A stretch of 60,000 nt of DNA. Source: Bolinopsis microptera (lineage: Eukaryota; Ctenophora; Tentaculata; Lobata; Bolinopsidae). Below the pieces are notes generated by a model. That model worked only from the letters and a program-made list of their open reading frames with translations. It was not told the DNA's origin and made no database searches. Shown piece by piece: positions 1 to 10,139 of this stretch; the first letter of the stretch is position 1; every line of letters starts with the position of its first letter. The position numbers and the translations under genes were made by a program. The stretch covers positions 24,075,603-24,135,602 of the forward strand of contig NC_087072.1 in NCBI RefSeq assembly GCF_026151205.1, written 5' to 3'.

Positions 1-84
1 AAAGTGTAATACACAATATGCATGTAACACTGTTACTGTACAATATTAACCTAATATCTTCCTTGTATTATTTAGATAATAGAT

Positions 85-1045
85 ATGCCTGTAGAACTTG
101 GATATTGGTCTCTGAGAGGATTAGGAGAACCCTGCCGATTACTGCTGCGATACACTGAGACAGGTATGTTCCATGTAGTTTTATATTATGTACCGTATGT
201 ACATTACTTTTTTAATGAACATTAGCTTCTTTATAAAAGAAACGAAATGAAATAAAAGCAATAATTATGCTTTGTCAAGATGAAGAATCCACACTTCTAA
301 TCTAGTAATAGCTAGGTCAGGGCAGGGAGTCTTCCGAACATTTCTTGCCAACAAAACTTTAAAGTAGTGCCACACAAAAAATCTATTTTTAAGGGGCAGG
401 GGTGAGGGGGGTCTTTGTGAAAATTCCTTTGAAATCGACCTTTTAGTAACTGTTATTTCAGAGTGGACAGATGCAGCAATACCACTATCCGAAGGGGATA
501 TGTGGTTTAAAGAGAAGAAACACAATCTCGGTCTTGACTTCCCAAATCTACCCTACATGCTGGATGGTGATGTGAAGCTCACTCAAACCTTGGCTATAAT
601 GAGGTATTTGGGCAGAAGATTTGGTCTATCCCCATCTGAGGCTGATATGGCTAAAGGCGATCTTCTTGAGCAGTATCTCATGGAAGTGCGCATAGGGCTT
701 TCCATGGTTTGCTACAGCAGCGCTGATCAGTTTGAAGGAAAGAAGGCCGAATTTAATGGTAAACTAGCAGGTCGTGTTGAAGAGTTAGGAAAGTTTATTG
801 GTGCTGGCCCATACGTTTTGGGAGAGGAGATCACATATGTTGATTTCTTGGCATTGGAGTTCATCGATCATGTTGCTGCGTTCTCTCCTGACCACTTTAA
901 GGAAGGACCTTTAGTTGACTATGTCAACAGAATGAAAGATCTACCTGCACTGAAAAAGTTCTACGAAAGTGATGACTGTACCCACAAGTCTTATTCCATC
1001 AATTCTCCAATGGCACAGTGGCCTGGATGGCCCAAGAAGGAGTAA
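85..1045 (+). CDS. Glutathione S-transferase, mu-like, copy 1
   Basis: Cytosolic enzyme that conjugates glutathione to electrophiles. Two coding exons, 85-163 and 462-1045, are joined across a GT-AG intron (164-461) in phase 1, giving 220 residues, the usual mu-class length. The N-terminus MPVELGYWSLRGLGEP carries the catalytic Tyr7 and the LRGLGEP thioredoxin-fold signature. NLPYML at 55-60 supplies the cis-Pro (P57) and QT at 68-69 the glutathione-binding pair (usually QS). The C-terminal helical domain follows, with the family ending MAQWPGW. ATG 85 is chosen because it opens the conserved first strand; an AG at 74-75 just upstream could be a splice acceptor for a 5' UTR exon or spliced leader. 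A near-identical gene follows 2.06 kb downstream. Class (mu versus sigma) is judged from motifs only. Confidence 0.9.
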
Positions 1046-2141
1046 AGATATTTTATTACAGATTTGTATTTTAATGGTATGTAAGTGACCCACATATGCA
1101 TGTGATACGGTCATTAAGTCAAAATTTATTATGTTTAGGTAATATATTATAACAATATTACAAAATTATTTACTTATTAGATAACATGTACAGTAAAACC
1201 CTGATTTACCGCACCCCGACTTATCGCGACCAATTCCTTCCCCCTAAGTGGGGCTTATATTATATTATATGTGAATGATGAAAACCCCCGATTTACTGCC
1301 AACCCCAATTGACTGCAGCTGCCAGCTGTTTCCTTTCCTACAAATTCCAGTGGTATATAAGGGTTTTACTGTATCATGGCATGGATGAAGATACTTATTA
1401 TTGTTTTGTGGTTTTTCACAACGGCCATTTTACTTTTAGTTTGAATGATATTTTGGCAGAATCCAATGACACAGCTCTGTGGAATTAAGCATGTAATTCG
1501 TTAAGCTATGTTAATTATTTCTAGAAAGTATCAGAAGTTGTTCTTAGAATTGAAGGACGCAATTGCATTGAAAATATAAAGAAATATAGCAATAATATTT
1601 GAATTTAGTTTCATCCTTATCTGGCGAAAAAGCCCTTCATTCCACTCGTAAGTTTTAATTAATAGGTTTCTAAAATATTTATGCTTAAATATTTAACTTA
1701 TATTTAAATTTATACTTAAATTTAAACTTATCATACTCAAATAAATTACAATGAATTTGATAGATACATTTTATTAAATAGTGAGATGATACTTTGTAGA
1801 GATGTGTGATAATGTGATATCATAATTTTACTTAACTTTACTTTATGTATGTAGGGCTTCTTGGATTTTGCCAGAATTTTAATGTTATTTAGGTGTTATT
1901 TTAGAATTATGTCTAATATTTTAGTGTTATTATATAATAATTGTCTATAGTTTCCTTTATCAGATAAGTCTCTTGCTTAAATTTTACAGGAATATGAAAT
2001 ATTTTGACTCTTGCATATTAACAGTACTAGAATTGAATATAAAATTATAAAGCTCACCAAAGTGTAATACACAATATGCATTTAACCCTATTACTAAACA
2101 ATATTAACCTAATATCTTCTTGTATTATTTAGATAATAGAT
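1046..2141. other. Intergenic region between the two GST genes
   Basis: AT-rich spacer with no coding sequence I can support. It holds the 3' UTR of the first GST gene, the pogo-type MITE at 1191-1371, and from about 2059 the start of the second duplicated unit, which matches window position 1 onward. The duplicated block therefore begins at or before the window edge, and more copies may lie upstream. Confidence 0.7.
1191..1371. mobile_element. Pogo/Tigger-type MITE (181 bp)
   Basis: The element starts CAGTAAAACCCT and ends AGGGTTTTACTG, an exact 12-bp terminal inverted repeat. TA dinucleotides flank it at 1189-1190 and 1372-1373, as expected for Tc1/mariner-pogo target duplication. The CAGTAAAACC terminus is typical of Tigger/pogo-like elements. 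It has no coding capacity, so it would be non-autonomous. The second GST copy lacks an equivalent insertion in its 3' flank, which suggests it inserted after the duplication. Confidence 0.8.
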
Positions 2142-3104
2142 ATGCCTGTAGAACTTGGATATTGGTCTCTGAGAGGATTAGGAGAACCCTGCCGATTACT
2201 ACTGCGATACACTGAGACAGGTATGTACTATGTAGTTTTATATTATGTACATTCCTTTTTTATCGAACATTAGCTTCTTTATATAAAAGAAACAAAATGA
2301 AATAAAAGCAATAATTATGCCTTGTCAATAGATGAAGAATCCACACTTCTAATCTAGTAATAGCTATGTGATAGGTCAGGGCAGGGAGTCTTCCGAACAT
2401 TTCTTGCCAACAAAACTTTAAAGTAGTGCCACACAAAAAATCTATTTTTAAGGGGCAGGGGTGAGGGGGGTCCTTGTGAAAATTCCTTTGAAATCGACCT
2501 TTTAGTAACTGTTATTTCAGAGTGGACGGATGCAGCAATACCACTATCCGAAGGGGATATGTGGTTCAAAGAGAAGAAACACAATCTCGGTCTTGACTTC
2601 CCAAATCTACCCTACATGCTGGATGGTGATGTGAAGCTCACTCAAACCTTGGCTATAATGAGGTATTTGGGCAGAAGATTTGGTCTATCCCCATCTGAGG
2701 CTGATATGGCTAAAGGCGATCTTCTTGAGCAGTATCTCATGGAAGTGCGCATAGGGCTTTCCATGGTTTGCTACAGCAGCGCTGATCAGTTTGAAGGAAA
2801 GAAGGCCGAATTCATTGGTAAACTAGCAGGTCGTGTTGAAGAGTTAGGAAAGTTTGTTGGTGCTGGCCCATACGTGCTGGGAGAGAAAATCACATATGTT
2901 GATTTCTTGGCGTTGGAGTTCCTTGACAATCTTGCTGCGTTCTCTCCTGACCACTTTAAGGAAGGACCTTTAGTTGACTATGTCAACAGAATGAAAGATC
3001 TACCTGCACTGAAGAAGTTCTACGAAAGTGATGACTGTACTCACAAGTCTTATTCCATCAATTCTCCAATGGCACAGTGGCCTGGATGGCCCAAGAAGGA
3101 GTAA
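2142..3104 (+). CDS. Glutathione S-transferase, mu-like, copy 2
   Basis: Tandem duplicate of the GST gene at the window start, with the same gene structure: exon 1 at 2142-2220, intron 2221-2520, exon 2 at 2521-3104, 220 residues. The catalytic Tyr7, NLPYML and QT motifs are unchanged. The few amino-acid differences cluster in the C-terminal domain (N-to-I in AEFNGK; FIGAG to FVGAG; EEITY to EKITY; FIDHVAA to FLDNLAA), near where the hydrophobic substrate site of this family is built. Intron and promoter sequence are also almost identical, so the duplication is recent. Substrate divergence is possible but not shown. Confidence 0.9.
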
Positions 3105-3789
3105 AAATGTTGAGTGCATTATTATGGATTTAGATTCTAATGGCCCTATTTTATTAATCCACATAGGTATGCATTATGCATGTGATGCGGCCATCAAGTC
3201 GAAATTCATTAGGTTTAGTGTATTACAATTTAATATGCATGCACTGATTGTATATTATATTTACATAATATCATGATTTATTAGATTTAAAGATAATTTT
3301 GTCACAGGCCATTTTGTACAGTGGCCAAATTGATTTCCTATAATTATTTAGCAGAATCCAAGAAGCACTATGCAGTTCCACGATACACCTCATACGATGC
3401 AAGTTAAAAGTAAACAATCAGCAGTTTATTGAACTTTATCGTGGACAAGAATAAACACACAAGGGATTTTATTTATCCCGAAGTCTTCTTTGTTCTATAC
3501 TATTGACGAAACTGCATCGGGCATCTTAGATCCTGCCAAAATGTTGAAATCATTATTTATTTAGTTTTCAATCAGATGTATTTAAACTATGTGTTATTAA
3601 ATTTATTCTATAATAGAAAAATTGTGTTTTACTTATCCAATGTGATCGTACCTAAAGTAGAAAAATAACATTTAAAGATCTATTATTCAATTACTTTCTA
3701 AAGAGATCAAAAATTTAAAACAAAGCTACGTAAGCAGAAATCTGAAAAATAAATTTAAAATGCACTAAATTCATGTAATCCCACAGGTC
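3105..3789. other. Intergenic region, GST 2 to GDPD
   Basis: AT-rich with no convincing gene. It presumably holds the 3' UTR of the second GST gene and the promoter of the phosphodiesterase. An AG at 3785-3786, four bases before the next start codon, looks like a splice acceptor (TGTAATCCCACAG), so a non-coding first exon or spliced-leader addition is likely. Confidence 0.6.
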
Positions 3790-4773
3790 ATGGAACTGAT
3801 ATGGGTAATTGTTTTAGCTATAGCGATAATATACTCGATAGTCTCAACAATCCTCTTCTTATTCCCCACCATTATTCACTACAACCACGAAAATAAGCTC
3901 GATAATGTGACAATATCCGCCCACAGGGGTGGAGCAGGGGAGTTTATTGAGAACACTATGCCAGCATTTGATCACGCCGTTCAGCTTGGTGCCAACATGC
4001 TGGAGATTGATGTTCAGGAAACTAAAGACTCCGTTATAGTGGTATCTCATGATAATGACATGTACAGAGCAACTGGAAAGAAGGGTCTGATATCAGAGAC
4101 CTTATACGCTGACCTACCTCCATACTCAAACCACTTGTTTTTGCAGTTCGACAGAGTCCAGTGCATCAGCAGTCAGACTGATTTCAGTTTTGTTAAGTTA
4201 GCCGATCTGTTTGAACACCACAAAGACGTTATAATTCATATAGACACTAAAGATGGCAAACCTTCGCTTATCAACACCGTCTCTGAGCTGGTTATAAAGC
4301 ATGATAGATTTAGTAATACTGTGTGGGGTAATATGGCTGAAGCTAAGAACGACCTCAGCTACTCTGTTAACCCTGATATCACCTTGTTCATGTCTATACG
4401 AAAAGTTGCACTTACATATGCCATGTTTTATCTGGGACTCATAGGTTTCGTTCCCATGAAAGAGGCAGTTTTTGATATCCCCATGCCAAGTGCAATAGTA
4501 GACCAGTTTAGTGATGTGCTATCAAGAGGACAGAAGGTACTGGCTTACACCGCCCACTTTCTCATAATGAACAGGTTACTGTTCTGGCATCTTAGAAGAC
4601 GTGGTGTTAAAGTGGTGGTGTTCGTGTTGAACCAGGAGAAGAACTTTGTGATTGCTGACAAGTACTGTGTGGATGGTATCATGACTGATTTCCCTAGTAG
4701 ACTTGTTAAGTATCACAGTGATAACTGTAGTGAGAGTGGGGAGACTAGTCAGATATTGGGCAATGTTAGTTAA
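3790..4773 (+). CDS. Membrane glycerophosphodiester phosphodiesterase (GDPD1/GDPD3-like)
   Basis: 327 residues in one exon. The family hydrolyses glycerophosphodiesters; the GDPD1/GDPD3 branch acts as a lysophospholipase D on lysophospholipids and N-acylethanolamine precursors at internal membranes. An N-terminal membrane segment (about residues 3-29) is followed by the GDPD TIM-barrel signature: HRGG at 45-48, ENT at 54-56, E72 and D74 in LEIDVQ, and H87-D88 in VSHD. These are the catalytic His pair and metal-binding acids, so the enzyme looks active. Length matches the roughly 315-residue animal GDPD1 type. The C-terminal VDGIMTDFPSRL is the usual last barrel strand. ATG 3790 follows a splice-acceptor-like CCCACAG. 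Which paralogue it is cannot be settled here. Confidence 0.9.
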   Translation: MELIWVIVLAIAIIYSIVSTILFLFPTIIHYNHENKLDNVTISAHRGGAGEFIENTMPAFDHAVQLGANMLEIDVQETKDSVIVVSHDNDMYRATGKKGLISETLYADLPPYSNHLFLQFDRVQCISSQTDFSFVKLADLFEHHKDVIIHIDTKDGKPSLINTVSELVIKHDRFSNTVWGNMAEAKNDLSYSVNPDITLFMSIRKVALTYAMFYLGLIGFVPMKEAVFDIPMPSAIVDQFSDVLSRGQKVLAYTAHFLIMNRLLFWHLRRRGVKVVVFVLNQEKNFVIADKYCVDGIMTDFPSRLVKYHSDNCSESGETSQILGNVS

Positions 4774-5407
4774 GATAACTAAGTTAAGAATTTGATATAC
4801 GTACTGAAACTGTGTTACTGTGCAGTAATTTTGTATTTTAAGGTTCTATGTCAGCCAGAGAATCGTGAGACGGTTCATCTATCATCATAGTGATTGTTTT
4901 ATTTCGAGGAATTTTGTGTAGCTCTAGATTTTAGGATTCCATGTACATTATGTTTGAAACTTGATTATTGAGATTGTTTATGATCGGTAGTTTTGTGATT
5001 TTTAAAACGTTTACATATTAATTAGTTAATTACTCTAATAAGTTTATTACTCTATTATTATTTAGTAACATGATATGTTGCCAGATTGTTCATGGTGTGT
5101 TGTTCTGTAGTTGGTTTATATTGTTTACAGTTTAGCTTTGATTTAGATGTAAGCTTGCGCTTGGTAATTAGATATCACGAAGTATTTTACATTCAAACAC
5201 TGATTAGATTTATTTATTACTTAATTCTTACGCAAATCATGGCTGCCCCTCTAAATTGTTGTACACGAACAAGTAGATCATATATTTAGTACTACTACTA
5301 TCGTCTATCACTTTAATAACTTATGGCACAAATGCCACTGCTATTTGGCACAAATGCCACTGCTATTTGGCTTATATCCTAAATAACATAACCCACCTCA
5401 GCTTGAA
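4774..5407. other. Intergenic region, GDPD to UBA3
   Basis: AT-rich spacer with no gene I can support. Near its end, about 5324-5370, a 22-bp unit beginning GGCACAAATGCCACTG occurs twice in tandem; each unit contains a short inverted repeat (GGCA...TGCC). Confidence 0.6.
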
Positions 5408-5475
5408 ATGGACTACACAAACACGATAAACTACGACCTGCACCTCTCCCGTCTGCTAACCCGACAGGGCGCTAA
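5408..5475 (+). other. Probable true N-terminus of UBA3, out of frame
   Basis: ATG 5408 opens a frame reading MDYTNTINYDLHLSRLLTRQ followed by GA, which resembles the FLERSGPF region before HPDFEP in animal UBA3. The matching PDFVP is in the main UBA3 frame directly after the TAA at 5473-5475. Adding one base around the partly duplicated GCTAACCCGAC (5455-5465 and 5471-5481) would join the two frames. An intron is not possible in so short a gap. This could be a sequencing or assembly indel at the short duplication, or a real lesion bypassed by starting at 5506. Confidence 0.6.
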
Positions 5476-5505
5476 CCCGACCCTGACTTTGTTCCCAACC
5501 CTGAC

Positions 5506-8500
5506 ATGGTACCCATGGTTCAAGAACACGTCAAGATCCTGGTAGTCGGGGCAGGGGGCCTGGGCTGTGAGATCATCAAGTGTCTGGCCATGACTGGCTT
5601 CAGGGATGTCCATGTTATTGACATGGACACTATTGATCTGTCCAACTTGAACCGGCAGTTTCTGTTTACTCCGCAAGACATAGGGAAGCCTAAAGCTGAG
5701 GCAGCTGTTAGAGCGGTTATGGAGAGAATACCTGGGCTGAAATACACTGCTCATTACAATAAGATCCAGGACTTTGATGATGACTTTTATCTGAAGTTTA
5801 ACATTGTTATCTGCGGGTTAGACTCTGTTTTCGCACGAAGATGGATAAACTCGACCCTAATGAACATAGCACTCCAAACAGACAACATCATTCCCTTCCT
5901 TGACGGAGGAACGGAGGCGTTTAAAGGTCACTGCCGGGTAGTTATCCCCACTAAAACAGCCTGTATAGAGTGTAACATGGACCTGTACCCACCTCAACAG
6001 AACTTCCCACTGTGTACTATAGCTAACACTCCCCGACTCCCCGAACACTGTGTGGAGTACGCTAAGATTGTGTTGTGGCCGAAGGAGCAGCCGTTTGGGC
6101 AGGGTGTGGTGGTGGACGGAGATAATCCTGATCATATAACCTGGTTGTATAAGACGGCTGTTGATCGGGCCAAGAGCTACAACATACCCGGTATGTATTA
6201 TAGAATTCGTATGTTATTTAGTATACCTGAGCTGTGTATGTGTGTATTTCGCTAAATTGTTATGTTGAAGTATTATGATGGTCTCTGCTCTTTGCATTGC
6301 ATGCATGATTATCACGTACGGGTAATAACCGCTGCTGAGCGGAGTATCTGTGTTTGTATCTTTAATAGCGTTGGATTGAACTATCTGCACTTGTGAGTTG
6401 CTGCCATCTTTGTTGATCTGGTAGTTGTTTCGATCAGATGCTAATAAATACTCGGGACATTCATTTTCTTCTGACATCGGAACAACCAGGTGTAAACTGG
6501 TGTACCAGGTGCTAATCAATACTAGTAATTTAATACCAGTTCGTGAAATAACGACGGCTTCTTTTTAGCGAATGATTTGCAAGGAGATCATATTTTGCAG
6601 TTCTATTAGATTACAAAATCCATTTCATGGCGAAAGTTAGAAACTAAATGAGGTCTGATCGTCATCTTCTAATACAGCGTTCGATGTCTGTGTGAAGGTG
6701 AAATGGTGACATCCTCTGGATCAGGCAGAGGTCGAGTGTTATCGGGTATACTTTTGTAAGTTTATAGTGGTTGTACAGCAATACTAAGGCAATGCCTTAG
6801 TATTGCTGTACAGTGTACAACCACTACAAAAGTTAGAAACATTCTTAAAGACATACATTGTTGCATAAATATTTACTAGATAAATTATCGATGGTTGCTA
6901 ATGGTTGGTATGGTTACTGTATATAATGTTATGGCCTTGTTAGTTGTTACAATGTAAGTCATGATATCGAGGATTCGGGACATTCATTTTCTTCTGACAT
7001 CGGAACAACCAGGTGTACAACTAGGTGTACAGAATACCAGAACAACCAGGTGTACAATGATATCAAATGATTTTTGCTAAAATGCTAAATGTAACCCCTT
7101 CTTTCACTTACACACATACCTTCTCACACACATAGATATAATATCAATGTGTGTATATATAACAGCTAATAACTAAATTATATACTGTCTAGTTTGAAGA
7201 CACCGGGCAGCTTCTTATCATATACCAGTTACCACTGTAATTATGTGTATATATTATGTAGCGTAGTTATGTGGAACATACATTTCCGCAGCAGTACACT
7301 AAAATCTCCACAATGGCACACTAATTCATATCACATGTCGTTTGGTACCAGGAGTGTAAACCTTGTTTTCTGAGAGAGAGTTTCAAGTTACACTCTCTGC
7401 TTTGTAAAGTCACGTACGCAGCTTCTAGATGCTGCGTACGTGACTTTACAAAACAGAGAGTGTAATTATCTTCAGTTGTATTGGTTGCTGTGACGCTGAG
7501 TTGGGTGTGTTGGATTTCCACGTATTCTTACTGTGTTGCGTTGTAGAGTGTTACCTTTACTGAATTGGGTATTTGTTAAGCTTTTGTCTTTGAAAATACG
7601 TGTATAATGTACACACTATGTAACAGTGGTATGTGATATGTAACTCCAGCATTAGTTTTCAATCCGTTTATTGATTTACAAGTCTGTTAGAATTCTACAC
7701 TGGAATCAAAACCAAGGGTAGATCTCAGCTCCACTAAAGAGTTGAATTCCTTCTGAAAATAATATGATACACTGGAATGTGTTGACCATGAATATGACAA
7801 GTTCTAAAATAATGTTGTGTTATGAAAAAATGTGTGCTCTGTGCTGTAATGATAGGATAGCCAATTCAGTGAATAGTTACCATACTTTAACTTATCAAAC
7901 CAAAATTGTAAATTTAATGTCTTTTTTTTTCGTCGAGTTACAAATTTATTTGACTCAGAATCGTCACTGTATATCGTAACATGTTCAGCTCAGCATTCTT
8001 AGCTTGCTTAATATTTGATTGTGTATAACTCGTCTTCGTCAAATAAAATTTCATTTGATACCCATGCCAGTAGATGTTCATTCCAATATCCGATCAGATT
8101 ATCTGAAATTCCCTCTTACCCTGGTCTTACTACACAAGGTTTTGTGCAGCTATTTGGCTAGCTAAATAAAGCTTTATTAATGAACCACCCCTCCATATCC
8201 AGGAGTCACATACCGCCTAACGCAAGGAGTAACAAAGCGGATAATACCAGCAGTAGCGTCCACCAACGCCACCATTGCAGCAGCGTGTGTCACTGAGTGC
8301 CTCAAGATTGCAACTTCCTCTTACAACTACCTGGACAACTACATGATGTTCAACAATGTTGACTCTATCTACACTTTTACTTTTGCGAGCGAACGGAAGG
8401 AAAACTGTCTGGCTTGTTCGAGGTGTTCTCATGATCTAGCATTCTTTGAGTCAGATAAACTCCAGGTGTTTTTAGATAAGATTGGGGAAGAGACTGAGTT

Positions 8501-8708
8501 TAATTTACAGAAACCAACTTTGACAACCATCTCCTCGTCTGGAGAAAACAGAACTTTGTACATGAGCAACCTAGCGTCCATGGAGGAGGCACTGAGACCA
8601 AACTTAGAGAAGACTTTTAAAGAGCTGGAGTTTGAAAGTGGGCAGGAGGTTGTTGTGACTGATCCTGGAGTCAAAATGCCGGTTCATTTTAAACTTCGCC
8701 TGACGTAG
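5506..8708 (+). CDS. UBA3: NEDD8-activating enzyme E1 catalytic subunit
   Basis: With APPBP1/NAE1 this subunit adenylates NEDD8 and holds it as a thioester before transfer to UBC12, driving cullin neddylation. Exons 5506-6190 and 8203-8708 join in phase 1 (IP-G-VTYRLTQG), giving 396 residues from ATG 5506. Visible are the nucleotide-binding loop GAGGLG (15-20), DLSNLNRQFLF (44-54), the zinc-ligand pair in ACIEC (C153, C156), the catalytic Cys170 in NFPLCTIA, RLPEHC, and the second zinc pair in ENCLAC. The ubiquitin-fold domain that recruits the E2 ends at the stop. The animal protein is near 440-460 residues. The missing N-terminal part appears upstream from ATG 5408 in another frame (LLTRQGA), with PDFVP in the main frame after a stop at 5473-5475, so a one-base frameshift lies near 5465-5480. 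Confidence 0.93.
6750..6834. repeat. Near-perfect hairpin in UBA3 intron
   Basis: A left arm ending TACAGCAATACTAAGGC faces a right arm starting GCCTTAGTATTGCTGTA across a 3-base loop. Outer pairing (ACTTTTGTA...TACAAAAGT and TAGTGG...CCACTA) extends it to about 85 bases, with an 8-base bulge on the left and a small one on the right. It could be a fold-back element or a precursor of a small RNA. Confidence 0.8.
7388..7465. repeat. 35-bp-arm hairpin in UBA3 intron
   Basis: Arms 7388-7422 and 7431-7465 pair with a single mismatch around an 8-base loop (TTCTAGAT). The arm core is TTGTAAAGTCACGTACGCAG. The size (78 bases) and tight loop resemble a miRNA-like precursor or a very young fold-back insertion. 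Confidence 0.8.
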
Positions 8709-8840
8709 AACAATGGGGTTGACTTTACTCTTTACAGGTAATTATATTGGTTATTGGTCGGGACTCGGGAGTGACTTGCTCCTGATATTAATCTAGTTTG
8801 ATTTGTTCTGGATATATAATGTAATGGGATATTTAACTGT

Positions 8841-9210
8841 AGGAGTTGTTGGGCTACTTTTGGATGTTATAGCAACAATTAACAGTTGCTGGGCTACTTT
8901 TGGGTGTTATAGCAACAATTAACAGTTGTTGGGCTACTTTTGGGTGTTATAGCAACAATTAACAGTTGCTGGGCTACTTTTGGGTGTTATAGCAACAATT
9001 AACAGTTGCTGGGCTACTTTTGGGTGTTATAGCAACAATTAACAGTTGCTGGGCTACTTTTGGGTGTTATAGCAACAATTAACAGTTGCTGGGCTACTTT
9101 TGGGTGTTATAGCAACAATTAACAGTTGCTGGGCTACTTTTGGGTGTTATAGCAACAATTAACAGTTGCTGGGCTACTTTTGGGTGTTATAGCAACAATT
9201 AACAGTTGCA
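8841..9210. repeat. 40-bp minisatellite, nine units
   Basis: Unit AACAGTTGCTGGGCTACTTT followed by TGGGTGTTATAGCAACAATT. The first unit (8841-8880) is diverged, the next eight (8881-9200) are nearly identical, and a partial unit follows. Each unit has a short inverted pair (GTTGCT...AGCAAC), so each transcript copy could fold into a small hairpin. It starts about 130 bases after the UBA3 stop and could be in its 3' UTR. Confidence 0.95.
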
Positions 9211-9314
9211 TTCGGGATCAATCTTAAAGGGTGTGTAATTTATGTATTTGTTACAAACTTTAGAATCTATTTAATGAGATATTTGATAAAATCAAGACAG
9301 TTATCAGTAATCAC

Positions 9315-9496
9315 CAGTGGTGTAAAGTTACAATTTAATTTGTCCCTTTACTTCCGAAAGAATTGGCGAATAACCATATACATTTATGTACCAGATCGGA
9401 TCTTTAATCTTTATTCATAATTTCATAAAGAATATTAAAATCCCTGCCCCTCTGATAATGTTCCGCAGCAGGGTCTGTGGGGCCGTTACACCACTG
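9315..9496. mobile_element. Degenerate hAT-like MITE (182 bp)
   Basis: Inverted ends CAGTGGTGTAA and TTACACCACTG. The flanking octamers GTAATCAC and GTGATCTA agree at 5 of 8 positions, consistent with an old 8-bp target duplication. The ends resemble those of the fresher element at 10276-10576. It has no coding capacity. Confidence 0.6.
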
Positions 9497-9711
9497 GTGA
9501 TCTAATATATGCAATTTGTTATACAATGAATTTTTGATAGAATCAGAATTTCTCTGATTCCTTGACCTTTGTTGAATGTCGATTTCAAATAACCACATTT
9601 ACTCTAGTAATTTCATAATCATATTATAATTGCCTTTCTTCCAGAATATAAAATATGTTACTCTAGAGCCAGGTGTTAAACAAACTGATATAATTTAGTA
9701 GGTTAGCGGAG

Positions 9712-9817
9712 ATGTACCGAGCGTTGCAGATAGTGGGAAGCCGTGCCAGCCATGCTGCCATCTCCTACAACCACATTTACCTCAGCCAGACAGTCAGAAA
9801 CGCTTCAACTTTACTTG
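9712..9817 (+). CDS. Probable first coding exon of F6: mitochondrial presequence
   Basis: ATG 9712 opens a 35-residue peptide, starting MYRALQIVGSRASHAAISYN, before a GT donor at 9818-9819 (GTATGC). It is rich in Ser, Ala and spaced Arg/His and has no acidic residue, the profile of a mitochondrial targeting peptide. The exon ends in phase 1, the phase needed by the acceptor at 13654 of the F6 repeat exon, and joining them reads [11 protein letters not shown]. No closer ATG exon with that phase was seen. The join is an inference: it implies a 3.8-kb intron containing an SLC22 gene on the other strand. Confidence 0.6.
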
Positions 9818-10139
9818 GTATGCCGTTTGTTTTGTTTTTAATTTTATTTATGTAATATGATAGATATGGATTGTGGTGGGGAGGTGAGGCAAAACGTTAA
9901 AAATGAACATAATGCTTCTGAACAGAGTTGATGGGCCCAATATAAATAGGACAAATTACTTATCGAATCAGAAGTCCAAATTGCGCCTCAATAAAGGGTC
10001 TTCTTAAAAAAGTTGAAGGAAGACGCGTTAATATTTATCCAATACGCGCACGTACGAAAATAAATTGAATTGCATACACGGCTGCGCTGTCATGTTCAGA
10101 AGGGCGATTTCTGCGATTTTAATCAGATAGAGAGATATA

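Larger units (their letters stand above)
6191..8202 (+). other. Intron of UBA3
   Basis: Intron of 2,012 bases with consensus ends (GTATGT...ATCCAG). It contains two long hairpins (6750-6834 and 7388-7465) and a 42-bp direct repeat (about 6452-6494 and 6975-7016) that begins CGGGACATTC and includes CATCGGAACAACC. No coding sequence is supported inside it. Confidence 0.85.
8709..9711. other. Region between UBA3 and the F6 first exon
   Basis: Holds the UBA3 3' UTR, the 40-bp minisatellite (8841-9200) and a degenerate hAT-like element (9315-9496). An AG near 9645 (TTTCTTCCAG) could be an acceptor for the exon that carries ATG 9712. No other gene is supported. Confidence 0.6.

Noticed and set aside
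265-525. Minus-strand open frames over the GST introns (also 2354-2584)
   Set aside because: They cover the intron and start of exon 2 of each GST gene and are duplicated only because the genes are.
8881-9200. CRISPR-like regular repeat
   Set aside because: The 40-bp units are contiguous with no unique spacers, and the genome is eukaryotic; it is a minisatellite.
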